Source: Hetaerina americana (taxonomy: Eukaryota; Arthropoda; Insecta; Odonata; Calopterygidae). Taken from it: a stretch of DNA of 64,000 nt. Below, one piece after another: positions 36,613-47,388 of this stretch. Under the pieces are notes generated by a model. It was not told the origin of the DNA and searched no databases. It saw only the letters and a list, made by a program, of their open reading frames with translations. Every line of letters begins with the position of its first letter. Position 1 is the first letter of the stretch. The position numbers and the translations under genes are program-made. The stretch is taken from positions 16,467,975-16,531,974 of the forward strand of contig JAKTNV010000011.1 of NCBI GenBank assembly GCA_022747635.1. Direction: 5' to 3'.

Positions 36613-36740
36613 CTTCTACAAAACACTGCTAACAAATCTTTCACAATGGTGAGAAGTCCACTATTCCTCTCCAAGTTCCAGCCAAGAAGAAGCTCCGTTC
36701 CATGAGCTCCTCAAAAAATTCTACTTGAGGATCACACATG
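36613..36740 (-). CDS. Candidate exon(s) of an unrecognised minus-strand gene, two readings
   Basis: Two splice readings overlap here. Reading 1 uses the strong acceptor cctacctcttcttcag (ends 36741), starts at 36740 with one base completing a codon, and encodes MCDPQVEFFEELMERSF and onward to a TGA at 36643-36641; its phase fits the exon at 41443-41370. Reading 2 uses the weaker acceptor ttttttgag, spans 36709-36613, encodes AHGTELLLGWNLERNSG followed by LLTIVKDLLAVFCR, and ends at a strong donor (AGAAG|gtaaga); its phase fits the exon at 35342-35294. Both translations look protein-like but are in different frames, so only one can be right unless splicing varies. No family is recognised. Confidence 0.4.
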
Positions 36741-37029
36741 CTGAAGAAGAGGTAGGCAGCATATTTTCTTTCTGAAATGAATTAAACAGGATATGCTAGA
36801 CAAACTTCAAAACAAGTTGTAAATCGTTGTGCATAGTACCTAGATGACATTAAATATGTAGTAAATTGGTACAATAAATTATCATGAAGTCTTCATTTAA
36901 ATTTAGATGGTGACATATCACAACATATCTTTTCAATACATAGTATTGTTATTTTCATACTTTTGAAAAGACATGCATGTACATATTCATAAACATAAAC
37001 ACACTAATCAACCCAAAGAACCCAAAGAA

Positions 37030-37290
37030 AGTTTGTGGTTGCACTGGTAGTGCTCACCCAATATTAAGCCTGACAGCATGTGAAATTCAGATATTAGGGT
37101 ATGGCGGCCAGTTCCTGTGTCTGCATCGGTTATTGATTTTCAGGAAGATCTGGTACCCAAAAAATCACACAGCTTGGAGTGTGTAGTACTGAGGGAGCCC
37201 AGAGAGGCTTACACGGGATTAAAACCCAGGCCCTACCGCCAGTAGTCCAACACTCTACCCCTGTACTGCTGCAACCCACATACATATTTA
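37030..37290 (-). repeat. SINE family C, near-complete minus-strand copy
   Basis: Read on the minus strand it begins with a tRNA-like head around 37265-37215 (ggtagagtgttggactactg, then a box B cctgggttttaatcccgtg). The core follows (aagctgtgtgattttttgg, then accagatcttcctg, then ggaactggccgccat). The same order is seen at 42.47 and 55.2 kb. Confidence 0.75.
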
Positions 37291-37919
37291 TTATATTCAT
37301 TTTCCATCTTGAACAACTCATTGATTGACTAAAAATCATGTGATAGCCACAATATTGGTGCCCTATGCAGTAGTTTATTGAATAATGTGACTTCCATGCA
37401 TTTTATAGTCTTGGTTCTTAGTCAAATGAGAATATGATATACTCCATTTACTTGTTTCATAAATATGTACATTGGATCTTGTCAAATTATTTAATTCTAT
37501 TTCACATCATAAAAGATAGCATAACTATAAAGGTCGTACACAGTCAAAAAAGAATAAATAATGCGCAGCAGTTTTCAGTGATCTTTAGATGCTGCATTAC
37601 AGATTATTCAGACTTGCTTTGGCAGTAGTAGGTAAGATTTGATAGCAAATAAATTCCCACAACTTTTCAGTTCATCGATGGCAATGGAATAATGCATAGA
37701 ATTTATCCGCAATGAGTATAATTTTTTCAATTTCCTTCACAATAATATAACTCATGATATGTTAGCAAATATGATGTGTACTTGATCATCCTTAATTAAA
37801 GAGTTTAAAAAAGTTTAACAGACTGACTATTGACAACTACCTTTTAAACAAGATAAACAATGAATGCTAGCATTAGCATCTGTTTTCAACTTATTAATGC
37901 CGTCCTTACTGATTATCTA

Positions 37920-39058
37920 CAGGGTGAAAAAATGTTCTGGAAAGGTGTGATTTTGAGATCCAGGAAGTGAATGGTCATTTGGGGGACAAAACAATGTTTA
38001 AATTTATATCACACTCAGCCTTAAAAAAGCAATTTATAAATTACTGAAAAATGATGGCTTTGATTTATAGATATGCACATCAGCACCCCTAACATTTTCA
38101 AAGGAGTGGAATCGCATGCCATTAAAAGATTCAAAGTATGTAAATCTTATTGTCAGTAAAGGTACCATTCCAATCTTTCACAGAACATATTCACTTCTTT
38201 TCGCCTTGAAAGCGAAAGTTCAACAGCAGTTGGACAAAATGGTAAGCAGTGGGGTATTGGGAACTGCATGTTACACAGAATGGTTCTCTTAAATATAGCC
38301 TATTCTAAAATAGGATGGGTGAATATGACTATGTGTAGATTTCAAAGTAACCTATAATAAATAGCTGGTCATTGTACACTTTTTCAAAGTTAGATGTCTT
38401 TGCTTCTATAGCAGAGGGCACAGTTTGCATTGGCTTAGATCTCAGTAATGCATATTTGCAACTTAGTGTGCACTCCCAGTCCCTTAAGTAGGTATTTCAA
38501 TTATGCATCCCACCAAAAAATTGAAATTTCAAGTGCCTCAAGAATTAGTCAGTCAATTATGCAAAAGACTATTAGGCATTATTGCCCATGGTGGTATGCT
38601 ATTTAATGATCTTTTGATTTTTAAGAAAGATTTCAAAAGATTACGAGGTGGTAATGGTATGAAGCAGGCTAAATGAATAGCCTCATGATAAACAATACAA
38701 AATGTCATTTTTTTTACACTGGTTAAGAGCTGAACGACTCCATAACCTCACAAGTGATGAATACAAAATGAAAGCCAGAATTGAGTTCAAGGCTCCCCAA
38801 GACACTTTCTAATTAAGGCCTTATTTAGGAATACTGTACTTATATCATCATTTCTTACCAAGTCTCTGAAAGCATACCATTCTTGATCACCCAACCTTGC
38901 TATTGGCTCAGTGGCTGCCACAGAGACAATCCATATAAAGTCATTAAATACTGTCTGTACAAAGCTTCACAAGTCATCTGGACCATCCAAGGCCCCTTAG
39001 AACCATGATTTGATGTTCAGGTATGACACTGATGAGTATGAGTCCAGCAGGGGGGGAG
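37920..39058 (+). mobile_element. Decayed Ty3/gypsy-type LTR element, pol remnant
   Basis: Degenerate plus-strand frames show reverse transcriptase landmarks in order. There is an FHRTYSLLFALKAKVQQQLDK-like block with a following TEW (about 38175-38290), a GLDLSNAYLQL-like block (about 38430-38465), and a LLIF block after the position of the catalytic YLDD (about 38610-38630). An FLPSLSESI block typical of the RNase H boundary is near 38855-38880. Many stops and indels are present. A polypurine tract (agcagggggggaga) at 39045-39058 precedes the presumed 3' LTR. It is an old, inactive copy; no gag or envelope part is recognised. Confidence 0.6.
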
Positions 39059-39330
39059 ATGTGGTGTTATGCCACTGTACATTGTGTGTGCATTTTACAT
39101 CAATTTTCTTGCACAAAGTCGAGCTACTTCATTGAATGCTATTTGGCCAATATAGCAGATGTTTATATTAGCCTTGTAATGCAGTTATAAATGTTTCTGG
39201 AAATGCATAGTTGTTCCTCCGTTCAAGGTACAAGCCCAAAAGAGTGAACCAAAAGTGACAGTTCTTAATAAAAGCCAGTAGAAAAAAGTCAAAAGGAGTG
39301 TCACGTATATTCAATAGTATGAAACTGTAA
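39059..39330 (+). repeat. Presumed 3' LTR of the gypsy-type remnant
   Basis: It begins with TGTGGTGTTATGCC directly after the polypurine tract, as LTRs do, and contains a poly(A) signal (aataaa at about 39268). The right border is estimated and no matching 5' LTR was found in the window, so this rests on position and start sequence only. Confidence 0.45.
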
Positions 39331-39593
39331 AAAGAGGTAGCTATCACTAGCGCATATCAAACAAAATGATGATGACTCATGTATGTTGAAAATACAATCT
39401 AAAGTAAAAAAAAACTTCTTCAGTACAAGAATTACAGTTCTAAAATCTGAAAATTAAACTTTGTAAAAGTTTTTTAACTAATGAATCATGAGAGTTACCA
39501 TGCATGAAAAGAATGAATTTATATATTGAATAAGTATAATCAGTTCCACAAAACAACGTTTTTGGAGAATACTTTTCACTCAATATTGGTGAG

Positions 39594-39860
39594 ATTAGAA
39601 AAAGAGGAATGGATGGAAAAAAACAAATGATGAGGTGCTTGACATGGTAGGGAGTGAATGCTGTTCGGAGATATTTAAAAGAGGGCAGAAGTGGGTGCAG
39701 GATATCTTGAGGGAGAATGGGATGTCAGTCAAAAGGAGAATGTTAGGTGAGTTAGGAATAAAATATTGGACATGCTGAATGGAATGAAGGGAGGGAGAAA
39801 AAATATGGAGATGGAAAATGGCTCATTGACGAGTAGGAAGGGTGTTACGGCATTATCATC
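39594..39860 (+). mobile_element. Decayed LINE C-terminus
   Basis: Plus-strand frames give KTNDEVLDMVGSECC, then KWVQDILRENGMSVK, then RMLGELGIKYW. In order and spacing these match the C-terminal tail of family D-type non-LTR proteins (NEEVL..., GHILR..., EGRM.GKRGR...). Stops and frame changes show decay. Confidence 0.6.
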
Positions 39861-40389
39861 ATGTTGGCCGAGGCTTCAAATTTTAGCATAAGATACGTAC
39901 GCTCTGTGTCTATGAAAAATCTGCCTCAATCAGTGGTGATTATGTACAAATATAACTATTCATGTTAAGGGCATTACTTAAAATTGAGAGGGAAGAAAGA
40001 AATAGGTAGATGCATAGGTAATTTAATCGTAGAAAGAAGCCAAAGGAATACAGACTCTAATAAGAAGATAAGGGAAATCAATCGTGGCATATCTTGAGGT
40101 ACAATTGCTTACTGAATATTATTACTGAAGGAAACACGGTAAGGGAAGAATGACAGAGGAACACCAAGGGTGAACTATGAGGAGCAGAAATGGAAGATGT
40201 CAGATCAAAAATATGAGGAGCTAGGACGAAATGAAGAAATTCATAAGAAAGAGAAGAGTGAACACCTGTTACGAATCAATCCTCGGGCTTATAACCTAAT
40301 ATAATGATTATTTAAAGCTGAGATGCATTTCATAAACAACAGTGCATAAAATAATGCTACAATGAAACATGGTCAAAATGTCTTCATGA

Positions 40390-41150
40390 GCTTAATGTTT
40401 TTCAACAAGGCACTCAATAGAGTACCGTGTACCAAGTTAATGTAAGTATCAGGAAAGTGCATTAAGTATCAGGAAAGGTATGATAAAAAGACAAGATTGT
40501 TCAATTTCACCAGTCAACTGTTCACTTAGGGCATTGTATGGAGGTCTAGAAAGAAGAAAAGGTAGAAATGAAAACAGAAGGAAAGTGAGCTAAAGCAGAG
40601 TAAATTATATCCAAGCTTCAATTTTCCCATCAGTCAGGGGATCATGGAAATAATTGAATGTCAGTCAGCATAAAAGAGTGATGCACACGATGTTGATAAC
40701 TCATGAAAAATGAAAGTAATAATATTCCCAGAACTTAAGAAGGCTAAGTAAAACATAACAGTATGAGGCAATAAAAAACCACGGAAAAACTACAACTCTT
40801 GTTATTACATTAAGTACATATTTTTAAGGTAAATGGTTTGGGCAGTAAATTTATTAAGAGATTGATTGGATTTGGAAGAGATGCATTCACAAAGGGGAGA
40901 GAAATGATTATGGGAACTCTTAAATAATGAAACAAGATGTAAAATATTATTACAGATGTGGTTTGAACTTCATAAAACTCTTAAACAAGGTCACAATTCC
41001 AAAAGAGTAAGGGTTAAGCAGAAAGTTTTCACTGAGGGCAGTGAGAAAATAAGCTGACTGGAGATAGACAAAAAGTGCTAAATATTGTACAGGAGGAGGA
41101 TTTATTGTAGTAACATGAAGACGGTCAAATAAATGGGTCAAGGAGATATT
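40390..41150 (+). mobile_element. Decayed LINE reverse transcriptase remnant
   Basis: The segment translates in pieces to FNKALNRVPCTKLM (compare YEKAFDRV..KL of reverse transcriptases) near 40400-40445. At 40830-40900 it gives FIKRLIGFGRDAFTKGREMI, the form of the conserved RRI..A..AF.K segment downstream of the polymerase core. The frames are heavily broken. Limits are approximate. Confidence 0.5.
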
Positions 41151-41369
41151 AAAATGCAGTGAAATACTGAAGGCTTACATGAAGAAAGGAGTATGTTGGG
41201 TGTGTGGAGCAAGAGACTAGGCATTTTGAATTAGACAAAGGGAGTTATATACCTGTATTACTAAGAGCAGGAGAAGAATATAATGTAAAACAAGCAGTTT
41301 CAGTAACGAGTAAACTCACAGAAATCCAAGGTGATTAATAATGTTTTTCTTGGACTCTTACAAACTTAC

Positions 41370-41443
41370 CTGTTAAGATAACTATCTCCATTGAATATTC
41401 CTCTCATTCCTTTAGCAATGCTTATTACATCGCCTAAAGCATG
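41370..41443 (-). CDS. Candidate internal exon of an unrecognised minus-strand gene
   Basis: A 74-base block bounded on the minus strand by an acceptor (ttacagaaggtaaaggttag, ends 41444) and a near-perfect donor (AACAG|gtaagt, GT at 41369-41368). It encodes HALGDVISIAKGMRGIFNG followed by DSYLN and leaves two bases. It starts in phase 0, matching the phase 0 end of the exon at 43278-43200. Its two leftover bases are completed by the single leading base of reading 1 at 36740. Only this frame is open. No protein family is recognised. Confidence 0.5.
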
Positions 41444-41450
41444 CTAACCT

Positions 41451-42109
41451 TTACCTTCTGTAATGTTAAAAATAAGAGTATGGCATCTGGTTATCCAAGT
41501 CATGGCATTGAAATTAACCAGCCCAGAAAATGCTCTAAATCAACTGCTTCTCTTAATGCTTTAATGTGCAATCATTTAGCAAAACACAAAGGTAACTATG
41601 TATCATTTCAACAATCTGGCCATGATATGGTTTCAAAAATTCCCCTCTGCATCCTACAGCTGGTCACATGATGGAACAATGTACACCATTAATGGAGAAA
41701 TTGGGTGCATAACTGCACTTTTTAAATTCCAAAAGATGTTATGATGCACATAGAATTCAAATTTGTGAGCTAAAATCAGCTTGTTACCAGTTGCAACAAT
41801 CAGGTACATGCCATAGTAACATGTAAATACATATGCAGTAACAATATTACAATCAAGTCAGGGATGGCCAATTATATAGATGTGATACTTTCTGAAAATG
41901 AATCATATTTGAGATTTTACAACTTTGTTCAATTTAAATAAAATAATTCTAGTGAGTTTTAACAGGAAAACATTTGATATCGGAAAAATACTAATATATG
42001 TGAGCTCCTACGATTTGGTACCAAAATTATATGCAAATGCTTTTACATTCAACCTTCTACATGTACACATGCATATTATTACAATTATTATATTATTAAT
42101 ACAACTGGT
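41451..42109. other. AT-rich DNA, possible intron
   Basis: No exon or recognised repeat. If the flanking minus-strand exons are real this is intronic. Confidence 0.35.
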
Positions 42110-42365
42110 ATTCTACCAGTTAAGGAAGGTTTTCAATGCACACAGCCTATACAATGGTAAGACTTGCCTCACCCATCATAACACAACTTGACATCCAGCA
42201 CTGCAATAAGCCCCTCTTCAATTATGCATATTCCTTCCTCCATTCATTCTGTCCAGCATGTCTATCATATTCTTACCCCTTCCTTTCTGCCTAACGTTCT
42301 CCCCTCCATCACAGATTTCAACATTCCATTTTCCAATCAAGATGCTCTGCAACCATATTTCCTAC
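42110..42365 (-). mobile_element. LINE 3' fragment (family D), minus strand
   Basis: It begins with the family 3' block (ccagttaaggaaggttttca) and includes aataagcccctcttcaatta and the ctgcctaacgttctcccctc stretch shared with the copies at 30.4 and 51.1 kb. It is truncated at 42365. Confidence 0.65.
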
Positions 42366-42465
42366 CTCCATATAAGTAATTTATAAGTTCAGGCAATCAG
42401 CTACTGAATAGTGACACTAAGGATTATAAACTATGATAAACTCCAAGTAATCAATCTGAAGACTG

Positions 42466-42695
42466 GTTTTAGATAGGTGAGGGTAGAGCTCGCCTAAACA
42501 ACATATGAAATTCACACATCAGAATAGAGTGCTTGGTCATTTCCCTGTGTCGCCTTTGCTTTTCCAGGAAGATTTGGTATTGAAAAAATCACTCTCTTGG
42601 TAAAGCTGAGGGCGTTCAAAGTCACTGGGATTCAAACTTGGACCCTTCAGTCAGGAACCAAGTAAAATTCCAACCAGGCAATCATGCTCCCAATC
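42466..42695 (-). repeat. SINE family C, minus-strand copy
   Basis: It has the shared core (ggtgagggtagagctcgcc, then cctgtgtcgcc, then caggaagatttggta, then aaaaaatcactct), followed by an inverted tRNA-like head (ctgggattcaaacttggacc as box B complement) near 42640-42660. Confidence 0.7.
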
Positions 42696-43199
42696 ATAAT
42701 ATTAATTAAAACTCTAACACACTAATTTCCAGTTACCCAAAGAACTTGAAATCAAGATACAATATATAAGGCATAAAAATATGTGTGGCATCACTTTTAT
42801 CAGATTATAAATAATATCTCACAGTGAACCCAATTCAAAGTCTTTTTCTGTTCAGAGAATTTTATAAATATATGTAAAACATTCTGTGTATAGATCATTA
42901 TTTCTTCTATGTGTATTACATTAATTATATCAGCCACATAAGCACAGTAATGCAATGGAGTAAAATTAATTTTCTGATAAATATAGCTATTTTTGTCAGT
43001 TTACAAGTGATCAGTTGAAAAATCATAGTGGTAGGGTCGTAAAATCTGGAGATTATTTGGTTTTGAAAGCATATTAAATAAGTCTTTTGAAAGTATATTA
43101 AATAAGTCTGCAATTTTTTCTGGCCAAATATAGCATCCCTTGATGGATGTGGATAAGTTTCCTCCCACCATGTACATAATGCATATTTGATTTGGTTAC

Positions 43200-43278
43200 C
43201 TGGGGTAAGGGTGTTTTAACCATACACAGCAAATAATGTGAGATTGTATTCTTCATCTTAACATTTCTCCCCACACTT
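43200..43278 (-). CDS. Candidate internal exon of an unrecognised minus-strand gene
   Basis: A 79-base block with a strong acceptor on the minus strand (aattttttaagttctttttag, ends 43279) and donor CCCCAG|gtaacc (GT at 43199-43198). One leading base completes a codon, then SVGRNVKMKNTISHYLLCMV followed by KTPLPQ ends in phase 0. The other two frames are closed. Phase 0 fits the exon at 41443-41370. The residue content (balanced, with SHYLLCMVK) is protein-like and unlike the AT-biased noise nearby. No family is recognised. Confidence 0.5.
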
Positions 43279-43931
43279 CTAAAAAGAACTTAAAAAATTA
43301 TGAAATATTTCATCAGAATAGATTTTTGAACATGGCTCTCCATAAAAAGAGACAGCTCATTTTCATTTCATTTGTAAAGCATGTAAAGGGTGAGTGAATA
43401 TCAAAGCATTTAAAAAACAAAACCAGTCTTCAAACAGGACACAACCTACAATCAGTCCATCGCCAAAGTCTAAATGTATGAGTGCATGTGGTGACTCACC
43501 CAAGACCTTGAAAATGCCACTTGGTATCGAAACCACGAAGAAATTACATTGCATATTGTACATACGAAAAGTTTTTTACACATAAAAGAAACAATTTTAA
43601 AACATGTAGTAACAGCCCAAGGCGTGTCCTGTTTAGGAAAACATTGAAAGCTATACACAATTCAATCATAATGCTCCATTTAAAAAATAAGAAAACCATT
43701 AACCTTTCCTACCACTCAGTTCTCAAGTAAACGGGAGATGAAACTTTATATTCTTCATATATTTCATTCAGAACATTATCTCACCCCCAAAAAACCAGTT
43801 TAAATGACTAGGCATCACAAGTTATTATGTGTGCATGGATTACCTAATGAATCTATGAAACACTAGTACTGCACCTTGATAAAATGCTTTTCATTGCATT
43901 TTGTGATTTACCCAGATTCCTCATGCCCTGC

Positions 43932-44190
43932 CAATAGATTCCAAGAAGCTGCAGGAGATGCTGCAACAGTAACGTTTAATGTGGTCATCCGCCAAAATGT
44001 ATTTCAATGCAACAATTTCAGTGTGTAAAAATCATTCGCCTTGACCGAGATTCAAACTTGGTTCAGAGTTTAAGAGGACACCTCGATAGCTTAACTGGCT
44101 TAAGTACTCGGCCAGATATCGAAGGATCTGGGTTTGAAACCCAGGCAAGGAGAATGATTTTTGCACTGAAATTGTTGCCCTGTCCATAGG
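43932..44190 (+). repeat. Fold-back tRNA-derived element (family A), copy 1
   Basis: Its 3' half is present in minus orientation at about 43932-44060. A plus-orientation tRNA-like head follows (cgatagcttaactggctta at 44092-44110, box B gggtttgaaaccc at about 44131-44143), then the tail again in plus orientation to 44178. The arms (about 44008-44060 against 44125-44178) are long inverted repeats, so the unit can fold back with the tRNA head in the loop. Confidence 0.7.
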
Positions 44191-44318
44191 TTTGGCATTT
44201 TAATTTGTTTTTATTTACCAGACAATGCATTCTGCTTATGGACTAAAAACAAGTCAACATCTAAAAAAGTATTTTATAATGTTTACCACAAAGTTGACTG
44301 AGAATGATTTAAACAAAC

Positions 44319-44461
44319 CTATATTGATATTGAACACCTGAGTTTTGGCATAGTGGAAACCAGGTTAATATGAAATGTATAGGAATGAGAAATATGTGGT
44401 GAGCCAACTGTTGAAAGGCAATGCAACAAACCCATGGCCTCCCATCAGTTGGTGTAAAAAA
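44319..44461 (-). CDS. Weak candidate exon on the minus strand
   Basis: An acceptor (gttcattgtatcag) ending at 44462, or an alternative one (gcctttcaacag) ending at 44408, and a fair donor (AATATAG|gtttgt, GT at 44318-44317) bound an open frame. It ends in NSGVQYQY with two bases left over, which the leading base at 43278 completes. The residues are hydrophobic and partly atypical, so this may be chance. Confidence 0.2.
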
Positions 44462-44658
44462 CTGATACAATGAACATGACAGGACAAAAATTAACATTTT
44501 GAGTAAACCTAATTTTTTGATACATGAATTTCATTCTAGAATTTCTTTCCCAATTTGCATTTATTTTGTAGGAACATAAACACCATCTTGGACCTTGACC
44601 TATGTATGTTTGCAATACAAAAACCAAGTAGATTGTTAAACCAGGGAACTTTCCAACT

Positions 44659-44797
44659 TTATTCCCTGAAAGATTTCAACAATTTAAAAAACTTTGGGAA
44701 AAAATTGGAGGCCGCTCCCTCATTTGAAATCTCTTCCTTCAAAAGTTTAACATACTCTAGATATGATCCCACTAGAAAACCACCCATATCACCGCCA
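44659..44797 (-). other. Unexplained minus-strand open frame
   Basis: After a possible acceptor (cttgagcag, ends 44798) the minus strand reads GGDMGGFLVGSYLEYVKLLK followed by an amphipathic, Lys/Phe-rich stretch to a TAA at 44661-44659. It looks coding but has no donor, and an AATAAA overlaps the stop. It could be a terminal exon, a retroposed fragment or a piece of an unknown transposon. Confidence 0.3.
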
Positions 44798-45858
44798 CTG
44801 CTCAAGTCTTTTTAAGGATGCAATGAGAAAAATGTTGAGATAAAAACAACATTGTATTATGCAGTTGAATAATTTATTTCAAAGCATAGGTTTAAACTTA
44901 CAAATTCATCATCCTCAGTTTCCAAAATTGGCTCTTAAAACCTCAGCCATGGAATAAATAAATTAACACAAAAAACAATATTTTCTAAATATAAAATTTT
45001 CATTAAGTTATATCTGAAACTACCTGGTTTAATACAAATTTCTTCAGCTGAGAGGTCTATAAGCAATAAATTAAGAACTTAGTCTGCTCTGATTACCTAG
45101 GACTAGAAGCATTCCCTGACATTCTTCTTAAAGCAATTTAGTCATCTCCTATGATAAGAAACATTCCCAAGCTCTTCAAAAGCACAAACACTATTCCATT
45201 TCTAACCTTGAACTTCTCCATCCATCCAGGATTATACTTGGAAATTATTCCCATTCTAAGTCTTTAAGTTTCAGCTTTCCCATTGGCAAAGGACCAAAAA
45301 CTGAAGCATTCTGAACTCCACATTCAAAACCTCATGCTTGCTTTATGTAGCTAAATAATTACATTCCATTACATTACCAAAATATTTTGTGCCCAGCTCT
45401 AGATATTCTCACCTGTTAGCAATTATGAACCCCTGAATATCTTTTAGTTAATGATAATAATGTCTTCATCTCTTAGTCAATAATATCAGGCATGATGCAG
45501 TGAAATTGAAGCAAATGAACAAATAATAAATGTAACATTACCCTGGACATTTTTTATCTTTTAATAATCACCTAGGTTCCCATCTACTGAGTCATTCAAG
45601 TCTGATGATTATGAAATACTAACAATGTATTTGGTCAATCTATTTGAGCATTCACCTCTAACTGCAATATTGGAAACTTGTCAGAAAATTATCATCAGGT
45701 ACATTCTTTTATTAAAGACATGTTTTGAAACCCAAAAATGCTCTTACAGTCATGATTACACGTTGTCAGAACCACCTAAGACCACATGTTCTACAAAATA
45801 ATCGTCAGCAAGAGAAAAGCAACAAAAATATATAGTTAGGACTCAAAGTCCCAAAATT

Positions 45859-46040
45859 TTAGTTTGATATTATTCTAAGTAATTCTAAAATATTGTCAAC
45901 CAAAAATGGAGCTGCCATATGAAGGAAATGCTCATGATTATCCCACGTGAGATGTAGATGGTCTAAATGTAAATTAGCTAAACATCGCACGCTCATGTGG
46001 AGGCAGTCATATGAGGGTAGCAAACTAATAGTTTCAAATA
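45859..46040 (-). other. Unexplained minus-strand open frame, possible exon
   Basis: From a possible acceptor (gtttacatcag, ends 46041) the minus strand encodes about 59 residues, including DCLHMSVRCLANLHLDHLHL and AAPFLVDNILELLR, then TAA at 45861-45859. Leu/His-rich helices resemble ARM/HEAT-like repeats in a general way. The two leading bases would complete the codon left by the donor at 47294, but no donor is seen at its own 3' side. The upstream flank is a family A repeat. Confidence 0.3.
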
Positions 46041-46082
46041 CTGATGTAAACATATTACCAATTAACTTACTACTTAATTCCA

Positions 46083-46222
46083 AAGAAACTGCAGGAGATG
46101 CCGCAACAGCAGCAACTTTTAACGGAGTCATCCGCTAATATGCATTTTAATGCAACAATTTCAGAGTGAAAAAATCATTCACCTTGACCAGGACTTTTAC
46201 ACTCTGAAATTGTTGCATCACT
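46083..46222 (-). repeat. Fold-back tRNA-derived element (family A), copy 2, head deleted
   Basis: The minus-oriented 3' half (ccaaagaaactgcaggagat to the tgcaacaatttcagagtg arm, then aaaaaatcattcaccttgac) is joined almost directly to the plus-oriented end (acactctgaaattgttgca at about 46199-46217). The tRNA-like head has been lost, leaving a bare inverted repeat. Confidence 0.7.
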
Positions 46223-47294
46223 ACTTGATGCCTTTATACATGATATATTATAACTTCTATGGACAGAGTTACAGATTTAAGCCAATTATTGAACAATTTT
46301 CAACATACGGTCAAACTTTGGTGGTTATGTTGTCTTTTTCTGATTTTGATTAAATTAGGCAGTTGACATCTTCTATTGTAGGAACTCAAGCACCTAAAGT
46401 TCTTAAAAAACAACCAATTTTCCCCATTTCATTTTGTAAAAAAGGAAAGATGATCTCTCAGAGCACAATCCTGCAAGTACTTAAAATTTACTTCGTATCT
46501 GGGACTAATTTTTTAGACCCTTTTTATATTTTACACTTAGGACCTTTGCACAATGATAGAAAAAAGGCTAAAAAGGAAAAATTAATAAGAGAAAAAATCT
46601 AGGTAAATGGCAAAAGGAGTCCAATCACTTTTGGATTGAGTTTCTTTAATCATTTAACGATAAGTATATAAAATAGTGTAAATAACAAAATTTCAATTAG
46701 TTAACAAGGCAGCATTTCTTGGTAGAACAATGGGAAATAAAAAGATGTCTGATTTTCTGACTCCATAGAAACATATAGACGCAAGAAATGTGTGAAAATT
46801 TTAATATTAATCAAATTTTTCACAACTGAAGCCAAATGAATTTAATAACCAGTCACATGGTTTCATTTGCACAAATTAAAAATATTTCATCCATACTTTT
46901 GTAGAATTTTTATACTCATACCTTTTTATCTTGAGAAGGGAGTTACATCAATCATCATCTTTATAATATATTTTTTTATGGTGATCATTAAATGACTTAA
47001 TTACTTAGCTATACACTATAAATTTTATTAAGTATTACTTTCAATTTAACATTAATAATGACACCTCATTCTCTCTGCTATCATGTATTAATCTCACCAA
47101 GAACTTAAGGTAGAAAATACATTTTTTTCTACATCTCTATGTGAAACCACTAAAAACAGTCACACAGACTTTATAAAAGGAATAACACGTGAAAAGAATG
47201 AGCCAATTAAAAATTCAGAAATTTGGCAAGCCATTATTATTATTTGCATGTTAAATGAATGTATCTCATTTGAGATTCTACACTGGATAATTAC
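46223..47294. other. AT-rich DNA, possible intron
   Basis: No exon with convincing splice sites and no recognised repeat. It would be intronic if the exon at 47388-47295 is real. Confidence 0.35.
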
Positions 47295-47388
47295 CTATTC
47301 TTCTCCACAGATTGATGTGGGTCATCAGGCAATGGTCTTTAATTCCACAGCCAGTGAAACTATGAGAACGTGAATGGCAGAGAGCCAT
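47295..47388 (-). CDS. Candidate first or early exon of an unrecognised minus-strand gene
   Basis: The ATG at 47388-47386 sits in a strong initiation context (aaaaccATGG). It opens MALCHSRSHSFTGCGIKDHC followed by LMTHINLWRRI, which ends with one base left at a good donor (AATAG|gtaatt, GT at 47294-47293). Alternatively the stretch ctctgccattcacgttctcatag is an acceptor and the block is an internal exon of 61 bases in the same frame. It lies about 1.26 kb past the PSMG4 stop on the same strand. No family is recognised. Confidence 0.35.

Noticed and set aside
44902..44933. Short minus-strand exon ending at a gtaagt donor (PILETEDDEF)
   Set aside because: The ctgaggatgatgaattt stretch resembles a dispersed repeat motif also seen at 35.6 kb, the acceptor is poor and the block is only about 30 bases.
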